64,000 bases of DNA from GCA-003244245 sp050700055 (GTDB lineage Bacteria > Actinomycetota > Actinomycetes > Mycobacteriales > Pseudonocardiaceae): the NCBI GenBank assembly GCA_050700055.1, contig JBOHGE010000008.1, forward strand, positions 79,608 to 143,607, read 5' to 3'. Below are positions 23,718 to 32,385 of this stretch, piece by piece. The number at the start of each line of letters is the position of its first letter. The first letter of the stretch is position 1. The translations under genes and the position numbers were made by a program. The notes beneath the pieces are model-generated. The model did no database searches, was not told the DNA's origin, and worked only from the letters and a program-made list of their open reading frames with translations.

Positions 23718-24740
23718 GTGAACGCAGACGACCGCCGGTTCCAGGTGCTGCGCGCCATCGTCGCCGACTATGTGGCCACCCACGAGCCGGTCGCTTCCCG
23801 GTCACTGGTGGAGCGGCACAATCTCGGGGTGTCCAGTGCGACCATCCGCAACGACATGGTGGCGCTGGAGGAGGAGGGCTACATCGCTCAGCCGCACACC
23901 AGCGCTGGTCGGGTGCCCACCGACAAGGGTTACCGGCTGTTCGTCGATCGGCTCTCGGAGGTCAAGCCGCTGTCGGCGGCCGAGCGTCGTGCCGTGCACA
24001 CCTTCTTGAGCGGCGCGGTCGACCTCGACGACGTGCTGCGGCGCAGCGTTCGGCTGCTGGCCCAGCTGACCCGGCAGGTGGCGGTGATCCAGTACCCCAC
24101 CCTGAGCCGATCCACGGTGCGCCACCTCGAGGTGCTCGCCGTGACCCCGGCCCGGTTGATGCTGGTGCTCATCACCGACGCGGGCCGGGTGGATCAGCGC
24201 CTGCTCGATCTGGGTGACGTGATCACCGAGGACCAAGTAGCGCAGCTGCGAACCCTGCTCAACCAGGCGCTGTCGGGACGCCGGTTGGCAGATGCCTCCG
24301 TGGCGGTGGCCGACCTGCCCGAGCAGGCTCCGGTCGATCTTCGAGACGCGATGACCCGGGCCTCGACGGTTCTGATCGAGACGCTGGTGGAGCATCCCGA
24401 GGAGCGGCTGCTGCTCGGTGGCACCGCTAACCTCACCCGTAACGTCACCGACTTCCCGGGTTCGTTACGCCAGGTGCTCGAGGCCCTGGAGGAGCAGGTG
24501 GTGGTGCTCAAGCTGCTGGCCGCGGCTCGCGACGCGGCCACCATCACGGTGCGGATCGGCGAGGAGAATGAGGCGGAGGAGATGCGCAGCACGTCGTTGG
24601 TCTCGATCGGTTACGCCTCCCACGGCACGGTGCTCGGGGGTATGGGCGTGGTCGGACCGACGAGGATGGACTACCCGGGCACCATCGCCGCGGTGCGTGC
24701 GGTAGCCCGATATGTGGGGGAGATCCTGACCACCCGCTGA
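23718..24740 (+). CDS. hrcA: Heat-shock repressor HrcA
   Basis: A 340-residue protein starting at GTG 23718 with AAGGAGGTGAC at ideal spacing. An N-terminal winged helix (FQVLRAIVADYVATHEPVAS, LGVSSATIRNDMVALEEEGY, TSAGRVPTDKGYRLFVDRL) is followed by a GAF-like domain and ends GTIAAVRAVARYVGEIL. HrcA binds the CIRCE operator of groE genes with GroEL as co-factor. No clear CIRCE copy was seen in the 119-bp upstream region. It is followed by dnaJ, as in other actinobacteria. Confidence 0.93.
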   Translation: MNADDRRFQVLRAIVADYVATHEPVASRSLVERHNLGVSSATIRNDMVALEEEGYIAQPHTSAGRVPTDKGYRLFVDRLSEVKPLSAAERRAVHTFLSGAVDLDDVLRRSVRLLAQLTRQVAVIQYPTLSRSTVRHLEVLAVTPARLMLVLITDAGRVDQRLLDLGDVITEDQVAQLRTLLNQALSGRRLADASVAVADLPEQAPVDLRDAMTRASTVLIETLVEHPEERLLLGGTANLTRNVTDFPGSLRQVLEALEEQVVVLKLLAAARDAATITVRIGEENEAEEMRSTSLVSIGYASHGTVLGGMGVVGPTRMDYPGTIAAVRAVARYVGEILTTR

Positions 24741-24811
24741 CCGGGTGACCGGGACGCACACCAGAGGCACGACGAGTACCGCGGCGAGGGCTGCGACAGG
24801 AGGACGCCAGC

Positions 24812-25972
24812 GTGGCCAAGGACTACTACGCGATCCTGGGCGTGCCCAGGGGCGCCGGCGCGGAGCAGATCAAACGCGCATACCGCAAGCTGGCGCGTGA
24901 GCTGCACCCCGACGTCAACCCCGACGCCGAGGCGCAGCGCCGTTTTCAGGACGTCACCGCCGCCTACGAGGTGCTGACCGACCCGCAGAAACGCCAGATC
25001 GTCGACCTCGGTGGGGACCCGCTGGAGCCCGGGCGTGGCGGCTCCGGTGGTGACCCGTTCGGCGGGTTCGGCTTCGGCGACATCATGGACGCCTTCTTCG
25101 GCGCCGCCGGCGGTCCCGGCGGGCGGCGCGGACCGCGCAGCCGGGTGCAGAGCGGTTCTGATGCGCTGATCCGGCTGCAGCTCACCCTCGAGGAGTGCGC
25201 CAGCGGCGCATCCCGCGAGCTCGCCGTGGACACCGCGGTGCTGTGCAACGAATGCAGCGGCTCCGGGTGCGCGCCCGGCACCAAGCCGCAGATCTGCGAC
25301 ACCTGCCGCGGCGCCGGCGAGGTGCAGAACGTGCAGCGCTCCTTCCTCGGTCAGGTGGTGACCTCACGGCCGTGCCCGGTGTGCCGCAGCGTCGGTGAGG
25401 TCATCCCGGAGCCCTGCCGCCAGTGCGGTGGGGACGGACGGGTCCGCGCCCGCCGTAACGTCACCGCCAAGGTCCCGGCTGGGGTGGCCGAGGGAATGCG
25501 GGTGCGGCTGGCCGGGCAGGGCGAGGTCGGCCCCGGCGGAGGTCCGGCGGGCGACCTCTACGTCGAGGTGCAGGAAGTGCCGCACGAGACATTCACCCGT
25601 GACGGCGCCGATTTGCACTGCACCGTGCGGGTGCCGATGACTGCCGCGGCGCTGGGCACCACCGTCGCCCTGGAGACCCTCGACGGTATCGAGGAGGTCC
25701 GGGTCGAGCCGGGCACCCAGTGCGCGACAGTGTTGTCGATGCGGGGGCTCGGGATGCCCCGGTTGCGCAGCACCGGCCGCGCCGAAGGGCGGGGTGACCT
25801 GTTCGTCCATCTCGATGTCGTGACCCCGACGCGGCTGGACTCCCGCCAGATGGAGCTGTTGCGCGAGCTTGCCGTGCTGCGGGGGGAGGAGCAGGCCGAG
25901 CTCACCGCAAACGGTCGGGCCGGCGGTTTGTTCTCCCGGTTGCGGGATTCCTTGGGTGGGCGCTGGGATTGA
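24812..25972 (+). CDS. dnaJ: Chaperone DnaJ (DnaJ2 type)
   Basis: A 386-residue protein starting at GTG 24812 with an AGGAGG site. The J-domain (KDYYAILGVPRGAGAEQIKR, HPD motif in ARELHPDVNPDA) is followed by a Gly/Phe-rich linker (GGDPFGGFGFGDIMDAFFG) and four zinc-binding CxxCxGxG-type repeats (CNECSGSGC, CDTCRGAGE, CPVCRSVGE, CRQCGGDGR). The third and fourth repeats deviate from the consensus glycine. A C-terminal substrate-binding domain follows. It stimulates DnaK ATP hydrolysis. It is the hrcA-linked second DnaJ of actinobacteria. Its stop overlaps the next start as TTGA. Confidence 0.93.
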   Translation: MAKDYYAILGVPRGAGAEQIKRAYRKLARELHPDVNPDAEAQRRFQDVTAAYEVLTDPQKRQIVDLGGDPLEPGRGGSGGDPFGGFGFGDIMDAFFGAAGGPGGRRGPRSRVQSGSDALIRLQLTLEECASGASRELAVDTAVLCNECSGSGCAPGTKPQICDTCRGAGEVQNVQRSFLGQVVTSRPCPVCRSVGEVIPEPCRQCGGDGRVRARRNVTAKVPAGVAEGMRVRLAGQGEVGPGGGPAGDLYVEVQEVPHETFTRDGADLHCTVRVPMTAAALGTTVALETLDGIEEVRVEPGTQCATVLSMRGLGMPRLRSTGRAEGRGDLFVHLDVVTPTRLDSRQMELLRELAVLRGEEQAELTANGRAGGLFSRLRDSLGGRWD

Positions 25973-26730
25973 GCAGCCTGCCGGTGTTCCTCGCCGGGCA
26001 GCTGCGACCCGAGGGCACTGAGATGGTCCTCGACGGGCCGGAGGGCAGGCATGCCGCGACCGTACGCCGGCTGCGCGTCGGCGAGCGCTTGGTGCTCTCC
26101 GACGGCTGTGGTGGGTTGGCCGTCTGCGAAGTGCTCGGCACCGGCCGGGATCTGCTGCGACTGCGGGTGCTGCGCCGAGGCGACGAGCCTGCTCCGGCGT
26201 TGCGGGTGACGCTGGCCCAGGCGTTGGTCAAGGGTGAGCGCGGGGAGCTGGCGGTGGAGCTGGCCACTGAGGCGGGAGTGGACGCGATACTGCCCTGGCG
26301 GGCCGACCGTTGCGTGGCCCGCTGGGAGGAGGGGCCGCGCGGGACCAAGGCCCTGTCGCGCTGGCGGGAGACTGCTCGGCAGGCGGCCAAGCAGGCCCGC
26401 CGGGGATGGATCCCGCAGGTGGCCGAGCCGGTGGACACTGCCGGGCTGGCGCAGCGCTGCGCCGCGGCGGCGGGGTGTTTGGTGTTGCACGAGTCGGCCA
26501 CCGCCCCACTACCTTCGGTGCCTTTGCCTGTTACGGGCGAGCTACTGCTGGTCGTTGGTCCGGAAGGCGGTATCACTGAAGCCGAATTGGCCACATTGGC
26601 TGCCGTCGGAGGTCGGTCGGTTCGGTTGGGTGCGGAAGTGTTGCGTTCATCAAGTGCCGGAGCGGTAGCTCTCGGTGCAATAGGAGCGCTATCCGGGCGG
26701 TGGACTCTGCGCCATTCAGGTGACTTATGA
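25969..26730 (+). CDS. rsmE: 16S rRNA m3U1498 methyltransferase RsmE
   Basis: A 253-residue protein starting at TTG 25969, overlapping the dnaJ stop by 4 bp. An N-terminal PUA-like region (GRHAATVRRLRVGERLVLSD) is followed by a SPOUT methyltransferase with VTLAQALVKGERGELAVELA, ELATEAGVDAILPW, RWRETARQAAKQARRGWIPQ, and the knot motifs LLVVGPEGGITEAEL and VRLGAEVLRSSSAGAVAL. It methylates N3 of U1498 in the 30S subunit, using SAM. Position after dnaJ and before phoH is conserved. Confidence 0.93.
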   Translation: MSSLPVFLAGQLRPEGTEMVLDGPEGRHAATVRRLRVGERLVLSDGCGGLAVCEVLGTGRDLLRLRVLRRGDEPAPALRVTLAQALVKGERGELAVELATEAGVDAILPWRADRCVARWEEGPRGTKALSRWRETARQAAKQARRGWIPQVAEPVDTAGLAQRCAAAAGCLVLHESATAPLPSVPLPVTGELLLVVGPEGGITEAELATLAAVGGRSVRLGAEVLRSSSAGAVALGAIGALSGRWTLRHSGDL

Positions 26731-27225
26731 TGCCGTCCAACCGAAATAGAGTTACATTAAGTGGGAATTGCCGATGGAGACCACCTGATTGGGTACAGGT
26801 TCTGGTTAGACGTAAGCCTTCCGGGTTCACCAGCCCGGAGAGCCCGCCGGGCACCTCCCCCCTCGGTCCGGCGGCGCCGCGTCGCAGCGGGATGGCCCCC
26901 AGTTTCCGCTGCGACGCGGCATCCCACTACCGACGCCGCACGTGTTAACCGGATTCTCATCGCCTGACCAGGTCTGTTGTCTCGCGGTTCACCTGAGTTC
27001 TCGATGAGATTCCCTGCCTGCCCCACAGCGGACATTCCTGCCGCACCGCGGCTATCTCCGAGTTGTGCCGATGCCACTCGGCGATAGCCACCGGGCCGCG
27101 TCGCCGACCATGGTGTGAACCTCGCTGTGCATCGTGGGCCCCGCAAGATACGGTCTCCGGCTAGCATCGGCTCTGCCGGTTGACTCCAGACGCGCGAGCG
27201 CGCAGGAAGCAGGACCCACGCACAC
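26731..27225. other. 495-bp intergenic region with two hairpins
   Basis: No gene is supported. A small hairpin near 26820-26840 (TCCGGG/CCCGGA) and a long one at 26876-26920 lie downstream of rsmE and could end its transcript. The first 60 bases are AT-rich for this genome. The phoH promoter is expected in the last 150 bp, but no clear hexamer pair stands out. Confidence 0.5.
26876..26920. terminator. Long hairpin downstream of rsmE
   Basis: Positions 26876-26890 and 26906-26920 are exact 15-bp reverse complements with a 15-nt loop. No T-run follows. It is a possible terminator or processing site. Confidence 0.5.
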
Positions 27226-28287
27226 GTGACCCCGACCCCAGTGGAGGGCAGCTCCCCGGCCGTTTCGGAGACGCCGCAGCCCGAACCGGTTCAGTCCAAG
27301 ATCGTGATTCCGGCCGTCGCTGTGTTGGGGCTGCTGGGTTCCCGTGACGAGAACTTGAAGGTGATCGAGCACTTGCTCGCCGCCGACGTGCACGTGCGGG
27401 GTAACGAGATCACCCTTGCCGGCACCCCGGCAGACGTGGCGTTCGCCGAGCGGGCCTTCGGCGAGTTGCTCATCCTGGCCCAGCGTGGCCAGCACCTCGG
27501 CCCGGACGCGGTCCGCCGGACCCTGACGATGCTCGAAGAGGGTGAGACGGCTCCCGCGGAGGTGCTCAGCCTGGACATCCTGTCCCGGCGGGGCCGAACG
27601 ATCCGGCCCAAGACACTCAACCAGAAGCGGTACGTCGACGCCATCGATCACCACACTATCGTCTTCGGTATCGGGCCCGCCGGTACCGGCAAGACCTACC
27701 TGGCGATGGCCAAGGCCGTGCAGGCGCTGCAGGCCAAGCAGGTCAACCGGATCATCCTCACCCGCCCGGCGGTGGAAGCCGGGGAGCGGTTGGGTTTCCT
27801 GCCCGGCACCCTGTACGAGAAGATCGATCCGTACCTGCGACCGTTGTACGATGCGCTGCACGACATGCTCGACCCGGAGTCGATTCCCAAACTGATGGCC
27901 GCCGGGACCATCGAGGTCGCCCCGCTGGCCTACATGCGCGGTCGCACCCTCAACGACGCGTTCATCATCCTCGACGAGGCGCAGAACACCACACCCGAGC
28001 AGATGAAGATGTTCCTCACCCGGCTGGGCTTCGGCTCCAAGGTCGTGGTCACCGGTGATGTCACGCAGATCGACCTGCCCGGCGGTCAGGTCTCCGGGCT
28101 GCGGATCGTGCAGCACATCCTCGACGGCGTGGACGACGTGCACTTCGCCCAGCTGTCCAGTGCCGATGTGGTCCGTCATCGGTTGGTCACCGACATCGTG
28201 GACGCCTACGCCCGGTGGGATGCGGTCCAGGAGGCCGCCGGTGCGCGTCCGGTGCCCAACCGCAGTGACCGTCGCCAGAGGCGGTGA
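27226..28287 (+). CDS. phoH: PhoH-like ATPase
   Basis: A 353-residue protein starting at GTG 27226. Residues 30-115 form a KH-like RNA-binding segment, and the rest is the PhoH P-loop domain: VFGIGPAGTGKTYLAMAKAV (Walker A), RPAVEAGERLGFLPG, and AFIILDEAQNTTPEQMKMFL (Walker B), then VVTGDVTQIDLP. PhoH proteins are ATPases linked to RNA metabolism. In actinobacteria this gene always precedes ybeY, whose product acts in rRNA maturation. It overlaps ybeY by 4 bp (GTGA). Confidence 0.92.
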   Translation: MTPTPVEGSSPAVSETPQPEPVQSKIVIPAVAVLGLLGSRDENLKVIEHLLAADVHVRGNEITLAGTPADVAFAERAFGELLILAQRGQHLGPDAVRRTLTMLEEGETAPAEVLSLDILSRRGRTIRPKTLNQKRYVDAIDHHTIVFGIGPAGTGKTYLAMAKAVQALQAKQVNRIILTRPAVEAGERLGFLPGTLYEKIDPYLRPLYDALHDMLDPESIPKLMAAGTIEVAPLAYMRGRTLNDAFIILDEAQNTTPEQMKMFLTRLGFGSKVVVTGDVTQIDLPGGQVSGLRIVQHILDGVDDVHFAQLSSADVVRHRLVTDIVDAYARWDAVQEAAGARPVPNRSDRRQRR

Positions 28288-28865
28288 CCGGCCAGGTGGG
28301 TATCGAGATCGCCAATGAGTCCGGCACGGCCGTCCACGAGGCATCCATCGCCACGGCGGCCCGTTTCGCCATGGACCGGTTGGGCGTCAGCCCGCTGGCC
28401 GAGTTGTCGGTGCTGCTGGTCGGGACCGAGGTGATGGCGGATCTGCATCAGCGATGGATGGACCTGCCCGGCCCCACTGACGTGCTGGCCTTTCCGATGG
28501 ATGACGCCGATGAAGGTGGACTGCGGGCGGGTGGCCGGCCGGACAGCCCAGTCGGCGGGCCGGCGCTGCTGGGTGACATCGTGCTGTGCCCGGAGGTCGC
28601 CACCGAGCAGGCCGCCGCGGCGGGCCACTCGGTGCTCGACGAGCTGCACCTGCTCACCGTGCACGGCGTGCTGCACCTACTGGGTTACGACCATGCCGAG
28701 CCGGCCGAGGAGCGGGAGATGTTCGCCTTGCAGGCCCGGATCCTTGATGAGTTCCGGCGCGTCGCCCAAGCCGATCGACGCCGCAGCGCACAGTGGGCAG
28801 CGGACACCCGGCTACTCGGGACGGTTGGTCTGGATGGGCCGCAGGAGTCCGGCCCACCGGACTGA
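28284..28865 (+). CDS. ybeY: Endoribonuclease YbeY
   Basis: A 193-residue protein with the zinc site HGVLHLLGYDH (H3 motif) and the conserved LPGPTDVLAFPM and LGDIVLCPEVA segments. It acts in 16S rRNA 3'-end maturation and 70S quality control. The GTG at 28284 overlaps the phoH stop. A C-terminal extension of about 20 residues after the family core is rich in polar residues. It is part of the phoH-ybeY-CNNM-era operon. Confidence 0.93.
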   Translation: MTGQVGIEIANESGTAVHEASIATAARFAMDRLGVSPLAELSVLLVGTEVMADLHQRWMDLPGPTDVLAFPMDDADEGGLRAGGRPDSPVGGPALLGDIVLCPEVATEQAAAAGHSVLDELHLLTVHGVLHLLGYDHAEPAEEREMFALQARILDEFRRVAQADRRRSAQWAADTRLLGTVGLDGPQESGPPD

Positions 28866-28882
28866 CCTGCGGACCCTGACCG

Positions 28883-30232
28883 GTGCTGACGTCGTCGCTT
28901 CCGCTCCTGGTGCTGGCGGTCGTCCTGGTGGTGGCCGCCGGGGCTTTCGCCGCTGCCGATGCCGCGCTGGGCACGGTGTCGCGGGCCCGGGTCGACGCAC
29001 TGGTGCGCGCCGGACGCTTTGGTGCCGGGCAACTCGCGCTCGTCGTCGCCGACCGGCCCCGGCATGTCAACCTGCTGCTCCTGCTGCGGCTGAGCTGCGA
29101 GCTGACCGCCACGGTGCTGGTCACCGTGGCGGCGGTGCGGGCCCGGCAACCGACCTGGCTCGCGGTCCTGATCGCGGGTCTGGCCATGGTCGTGGTGACC
29201 TACGTGGTCGTCGGGGTCGGCCCACGCACCATCGGGCGCCAGCATCCCTACCGCATCGGTCTGCTGGTAGCCGGACCGGTCCGGATTCTGGGCCGGGTTC
29301 TGGGTCCGCTGTCGCGGCTGCTCATCATGGTGGGTAATGCGATCACGCCCGGTCGGGGTTTCCCGGAAGGACCGTTCAGCTCCGAAGTCGAGCTGCGCGA
29401 GCTGGTGGACCTGGCGGGGCAGCGCGGTGTCGTCGAGGCCGGGGAAGCCGAGATGATCCACTCCGTGTTCGAGCTGGGGGACACCGTGGCCCGCGAGGTG
29501 ATGGTGCCCCGCACCGAGATCGTCTGGATCGAGCAGGACAAGTCGGTGCGCCAAGCCGTGGCGCTGGGCCTGCGCTCCGGATTCTCCCGGATCCCGGTCA
29601 TCGGGGACAGCGTCGACGATATCGTCGGGGTGGCGCATCTCAAGGACCTGGTGGCCCGGACCGTGCACGGCCACCGTGCGCAGGAACCGCCGGATCCGGC
29701 CGACGGTAGAGTCTGGGAGGTCATGCGACCGGCCACTTTCGTGCCCGACTCCAAGCCGCTCACCCCATTGCTCAAGGAGATGCAGGTCACCCGCAACCAC
29801 ATGGCCGTCGTCGTCGATGAGTACGGTGGTACCGCCGGGTTGCTGACCATCGAGGACATCCTCGAGGAGATCGTCGGTGAGATCACCGACGAGTCCGACA
29901 CCGAGGATCGCCCACCGGTGGAGCACCTCGATGACGGCGCGGTACGGGTCACCAGCCGGTTGCCGGTGGCCGACCTGGGAGAGCTGTTCGCCGTGGACCT
30001 CGACGCCGCCGACGTGGAGACCGTCGGTGGGTTGCTCGCCCAGCAGCTGGGCCGGGTGCCGGTGCCTGGCGCGGAAGCCGAGGTAGCCGGTTTGCTGCTG
30101 TGCGCCGAAGGCGGCAACGATCGCCGCGGCCGGCTGCGCATCACCACGGTGACCGTCCGCCGGGCGGATCCGCAACGCCAGCTCGACCGCGCGGCCGGCA
30201 CGCCGCAGGAAGCGAGTGACACCCGTGCCTGA
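28883..30232 (+). CDS. CNNM/HlyC-CorC-type membrane protein
   Basis: A 449-residue protein. The N-terminal DUF21 region has three membrane segments (LPLLVLAVVLVVAAGAFAAA, LLLRLSCELTATVLVTVAAV, LAVLIAGLAMVVVTYVVVGV), then a paired CBS domain (VAREVMVPRTEIVWIEQ, GFSRIPVIGDSVDDIVGVAH, MAVVVDEYGGTAGLLTIEDI) and a C-terminal CorC_HlyC domain (VTSRLPVADLGELF). CNNM/CorC proteins bind Mg-ATP in the CBS pair and export or sense magnesium. M. tuberculosis Rv2366c is the counterpart by position. The older 'hemolysin' label is not a function. Confidence 0.88.
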   Translation: MLTSSLPLLVLAVVLVVAAGAFAAADAALGTVSRARVDALVRAGRFGAGQLALVVADRPRHVNLLLLLRLSCELTATVLVTVAAVRARQPTWLAVLIAGLAMVVVTYVVVGVGPRTIGRQHPYRIGLLVAGPVRILGRVLGPLSRLLIMVGNAITPGRGFPEGPFSSEVELRELVDLAGQRGVVEAGEAEMIHSVFELGDTVAREVMVPRTEIVWIEQDKSVRQAVALGLRSGFSRIPVIGDSVDDIVGVAHLKDLVARTVHGHRAQEPPDPADGRVWEVMRPATFVPDSKPLTPLLKEMQVTRNHMAVVVDEYGGTAGLLTIEDILEEIVGEITDESDTEDRPPVEHLDDGAVRVTSRLPVADLGELFAVDLDAADVETVGGLLAQQLGRVPVPGAEAEVAGLLLCAEGGNDRRGRLRITTVTVRRADPQRQLDRAAGTPQEASDTRA

Positions 30233-30584
30233 TCCCACCCCGGCTGTTCTTGACCCCGAGGACACCAAGATCGTGATTCTGGCGCGTTCGGCGCAGGCCC
30301 GGACCGGTGCCGACGAGGGTGCCGCGGTGCGCGACACCGACGGGCGGACCTACACCGGCACCACGGTCTCGCTGCCCTCGCTGGCGCTCACCGCACTACA
30401 GGCGGCGATCGCCGCCGCGGTGGCCAGCGGGGCGACCGGTCTGGAGGCGGCCGCGGTGGTGTCCGGATCGGGCTCGGTGGACGCTGCCTCGCTGGCTGCG
30501 GTTCGCGAGCTCGGGCCACAGGCGGCTGTGCTGCTGGCCGACGTGCACGGGGCACTCGTTGACGTGCTGCGCGTGGCGGGTTAG
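30216..30584 (+). CDS. Cytidine-deaminase-like protein without zinc ligands
   Basis: A 122-residue protein corresponding in position and size to Rv2365c. It has the alpha/beta layout of small cytidine deaminases (TKIVILARSAQARTGA, GRTYTGTTVSLPSLALTALQ, AAIAAAVASGA), with a SLPSL segment where active enzymes have a zinc-binding H/C-A-E. No PCxxC motif or cysteine is present at all, so it cannot deaminate by the usual mechanism. It overlaps the CNNM gene by 17 bp (GTG 30216; GTG 30225 is an alternative) and is coupled to era, where it may play a structural or regulatory part. Confidence 0.75.
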   Translation: MTPVPDPTPAVLDPEDTKIVILARSAQARTGADEGAAVRDTDGRTYTGTTVSLPSLALTALQAAIAAAVASGATGLEAAAVVSGSGSVDAASLAAVRELGPQAAVLLADVHGALVDVLRVAG

Positions 30585-30588
30585 GCGG

Positions 30589-31512
30589 ATGCGCGGATCA
30601 GCGGTGTTCCGGGCCGGTTTCGCCTGCCTGGTGGGCCGACCCAACGTCGGCAAGTCGACGTTGACCAATTCGCTGGTGGGCCGGAAGGTGGCGATCACCT
30701 CCAGCCGTCCGCAGACCACCCGGCACACCATCCGGGGCATCGTGCATCAGCCCGATGGGCAGCTCATCCTGGTGGACACACCCGGCCTGCACCGGCCACG
30801 GACCCTGCTCGGGCAACGGCTTAACAGCCTGGTCCGGGCCACCTGGTCGGAGGTGGACGTGATCGGGTTCTGCGTGCCCGCCGACGCCGGGATCGGGACT
30901 GGGGACCGGTTCATCGCCGGTGAGCTGGCCTCGCTGGCTCGGCGCACCCCAGTGTTCGGCATCGTCACCAAGACCGATCTGGTGAGCCCGCAGCGGGTGG
31001 CCGAGCAGCTCGCCGGGCTGGCCGAGCTGGCCCGGTCGGCCGGCTTCAGCGAGTTCGCCGAGCTGGTGCCGGTGTCTGCGGTCGACGGCTTCCAGGTGGG
31101 GTTGCTCACCGACCTGCTGCTGGCCCGGATGCCGGAGTCCCCGCCGCTGTACCCGGATGGCGAGCTCACCGACGAGCCGGAGCAGACCCTGGTGGCGGAG
31201 CTGGTGCGGGAGGCGGCTCTGGAGGGGGTGCATGACGAGTTACCGCACTCGCTGGCCGTCGTGGTGGAGGAGATGAGCCCGCGGGAGGGGCGGGCTGATC
31301 TGCTCGACATCTACGCGCACCTCTACGTCGAGCGGGACAGCCAGAAGGCGATCGTGATCGGGCGTGGTGGCCAGCGGCTCAAGGAGGTCGGCACCCGGGC
31401 GCGGGCGCACATCGAGGCTCTGCTGGGCACGCCGGTGTACCTGGACCTGCGGGTTAAAGTCGCCAAAGACTGGCAGCGCGACCCCAAGCAGCTGCGGCGC
31501 CTGGGTTTCTGA
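30589..31512 (+). CDS. era: GTPase Era
   Basis: A 307-residue protein starting at ATG 30589, four bases after the previous stop. The GTPase domain has GRPNVGKSTL (G1), DTPGL (G3) and TKTD (G4, TKxD form), with SSRPQTTRHTIRGI as the switch I region. The C-terminal KH domain has the IVIGRGGQRLKEVGTRARAH loop. Era binds the 3' end of 16S rRNA in 30S assembly. Genetic linkage to ybeY and recO is conserved. Confidence 0.94.
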   Translation: MRGSAVFRAGFACLVGRPNVGKSTLTNSLVGRKVAITSSRPQTTRHTIRGIVHQPDGQLILVDTPGLHRPRTLLGQRLNSLVRATWSEVDVIGFCVPADAGIGTGDRFIAGELASLARRTPVFGIVTKTDLVSPQRVAEQLAGLAELARSAGFSEFAELVPVSAVDGFQVGLLTDLLLARMPESPPLYPDGELTDEPEQTLVAELVREAALEGVHDELPHSLAVVVEEMSPREGRADLLDIYAHLYVERDSQKAIVIGRGGQRLKEVGTRARAHIEALLGTPVYLDLRVKVAKDWQRDPKQLRRLGF

Positions 31513-31565
31513 GATGCGCCGTGTTGCGCGGTCCGATTCCGGCTCGGTAGTGCGACGATGAATGG

Positions 31566-32318
31566 GTGAGCCTCTATCGCGACACCGGGGTGGTGCTGCG
31601 GGTGCAGAAGCTGGGCGAGGCCGACCGCATCGTCACGCTGCTGACCCGCCGGCACGGGCGGGTACGCGCGGTCGCCAAGGGGGTTCGGCGCACGTCGTCG
31701 CGGTTCGGTGCGCGGCTGGAGCCGTTCGGGCACGTTGATGTGCAGTTCTACAGTGGGCGGACGCTGGATGTCGTCACCCAGGTCGAGACGGTCGACGGTT
31801 TCGGCTGCCGGCTGGTCGGTGACTACGGCCGCTACACCACCGGTTGCGCGGTGCTGGAGACCGCCGAGCGGCTGGCCGGTGCCGAAGGCGAGCCGGTGTT
31901 GCGGCTGTACCTGCTGGTCGTGGGCGCGCTGCGGGCGCTGGCCGACGGGCCGCGGCGACCCTCGCTGGTGCTGGACGCTTTCCTGCTACGGGCGATGGTC
32001 ACCGCTGGTTGGGCGCCGGCGCTGACCGAGTGCGCCCGCTGCGGCGCACCGGGGCCGCACCGGGCGTTCAGCGTTCCCGCCGGGGGGGTGGTCTGTCCCG
32101 GATGCCGGGCGCCCGGCGCCGCCGCCCCGTCCGCGCAGACCCTGGAGCTGCTAGCCGCCCTGGTCCACGGCGACTGGCACCTAGCCGAGCACGCCCCGGC
32201 GCCGACCCGCCAAGAAGCCAGCGGCCTAGTAGCCGCCCACCTCCAGTACCACCTAGAACGCCAACTCCGCTCCCTCCCCCTGGTCGAGCGCGCCCCGCCC
32301 GCACATTCAGCGGGCTGA
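31566..32318 (+). CDS. recO: DNA repair protein RecO
   Basis: A 250-residue protein starting at GTG 31566. The N-terminal OB-fold (LYRDTGVVLRVQKLGEADRI, VRAVAKGVRRTSSRFGARLE) is followed by a helical domain and a zinc site (CARCGAPG and VVCPGCRAPG). It loads RecA onto SSB-coated DNA with RecR. The last residues (PPAHSAG) and the stop codon are provided by the left arm of a palindromic element, so the natural C-terminus has been replaced or extended. Confidence 0.92.
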   Translation: MSLYRDTGVVLRVQKLGEADRIVTLLTRRHGRVRAVAKGVRRTSSRFGARLEPFGHVDVQFYSGRTLDVVTQVETVDGFGCRLVGDYGRYTTGCAVLETAERLAGAEGEPVLRLYLLVVGALRALADGPRRPSLVLDAFLLRAMVTAGWAPALTECARCGAPGPHRAFSVPAGGVVCPGCRAPGAAAPSAQTLELLAALVHGDWHLAEHAPAPTRQEASGLVAAHLQYHLERQLRSLPLVERAPPAHSAG

Positions 32319-32363
32319 GCGGGGTTATCCGGCCACCGATAACCCCGCTCAGCCCGCTGAATG
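32304..32363. repeat. Palindromic element at recO 3' end
   Basis: Arms 32304-32329 and 32338-32363 are exact reverse complements (26 bp) around 8 nt. It differs from the copies at 18627 and 23202 by a C-to-G change in the core (GCTGAGC for GCTCAGC), matched by the complementary change in the other arm. The RecO TGA lies inside the left arm. Confidence 0.85.
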
Positions 32364-32385
32364 CGCCGGGCGGCAGGATAGGGCG

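Noticed and set aside
28685..30337. 550-codon minus-strand frame across the CNNM gene
   Set aside because: Shadow of the CNNM protein, which has recognisable CBS domains; His/Gln-rich composition is an antisense artefact.
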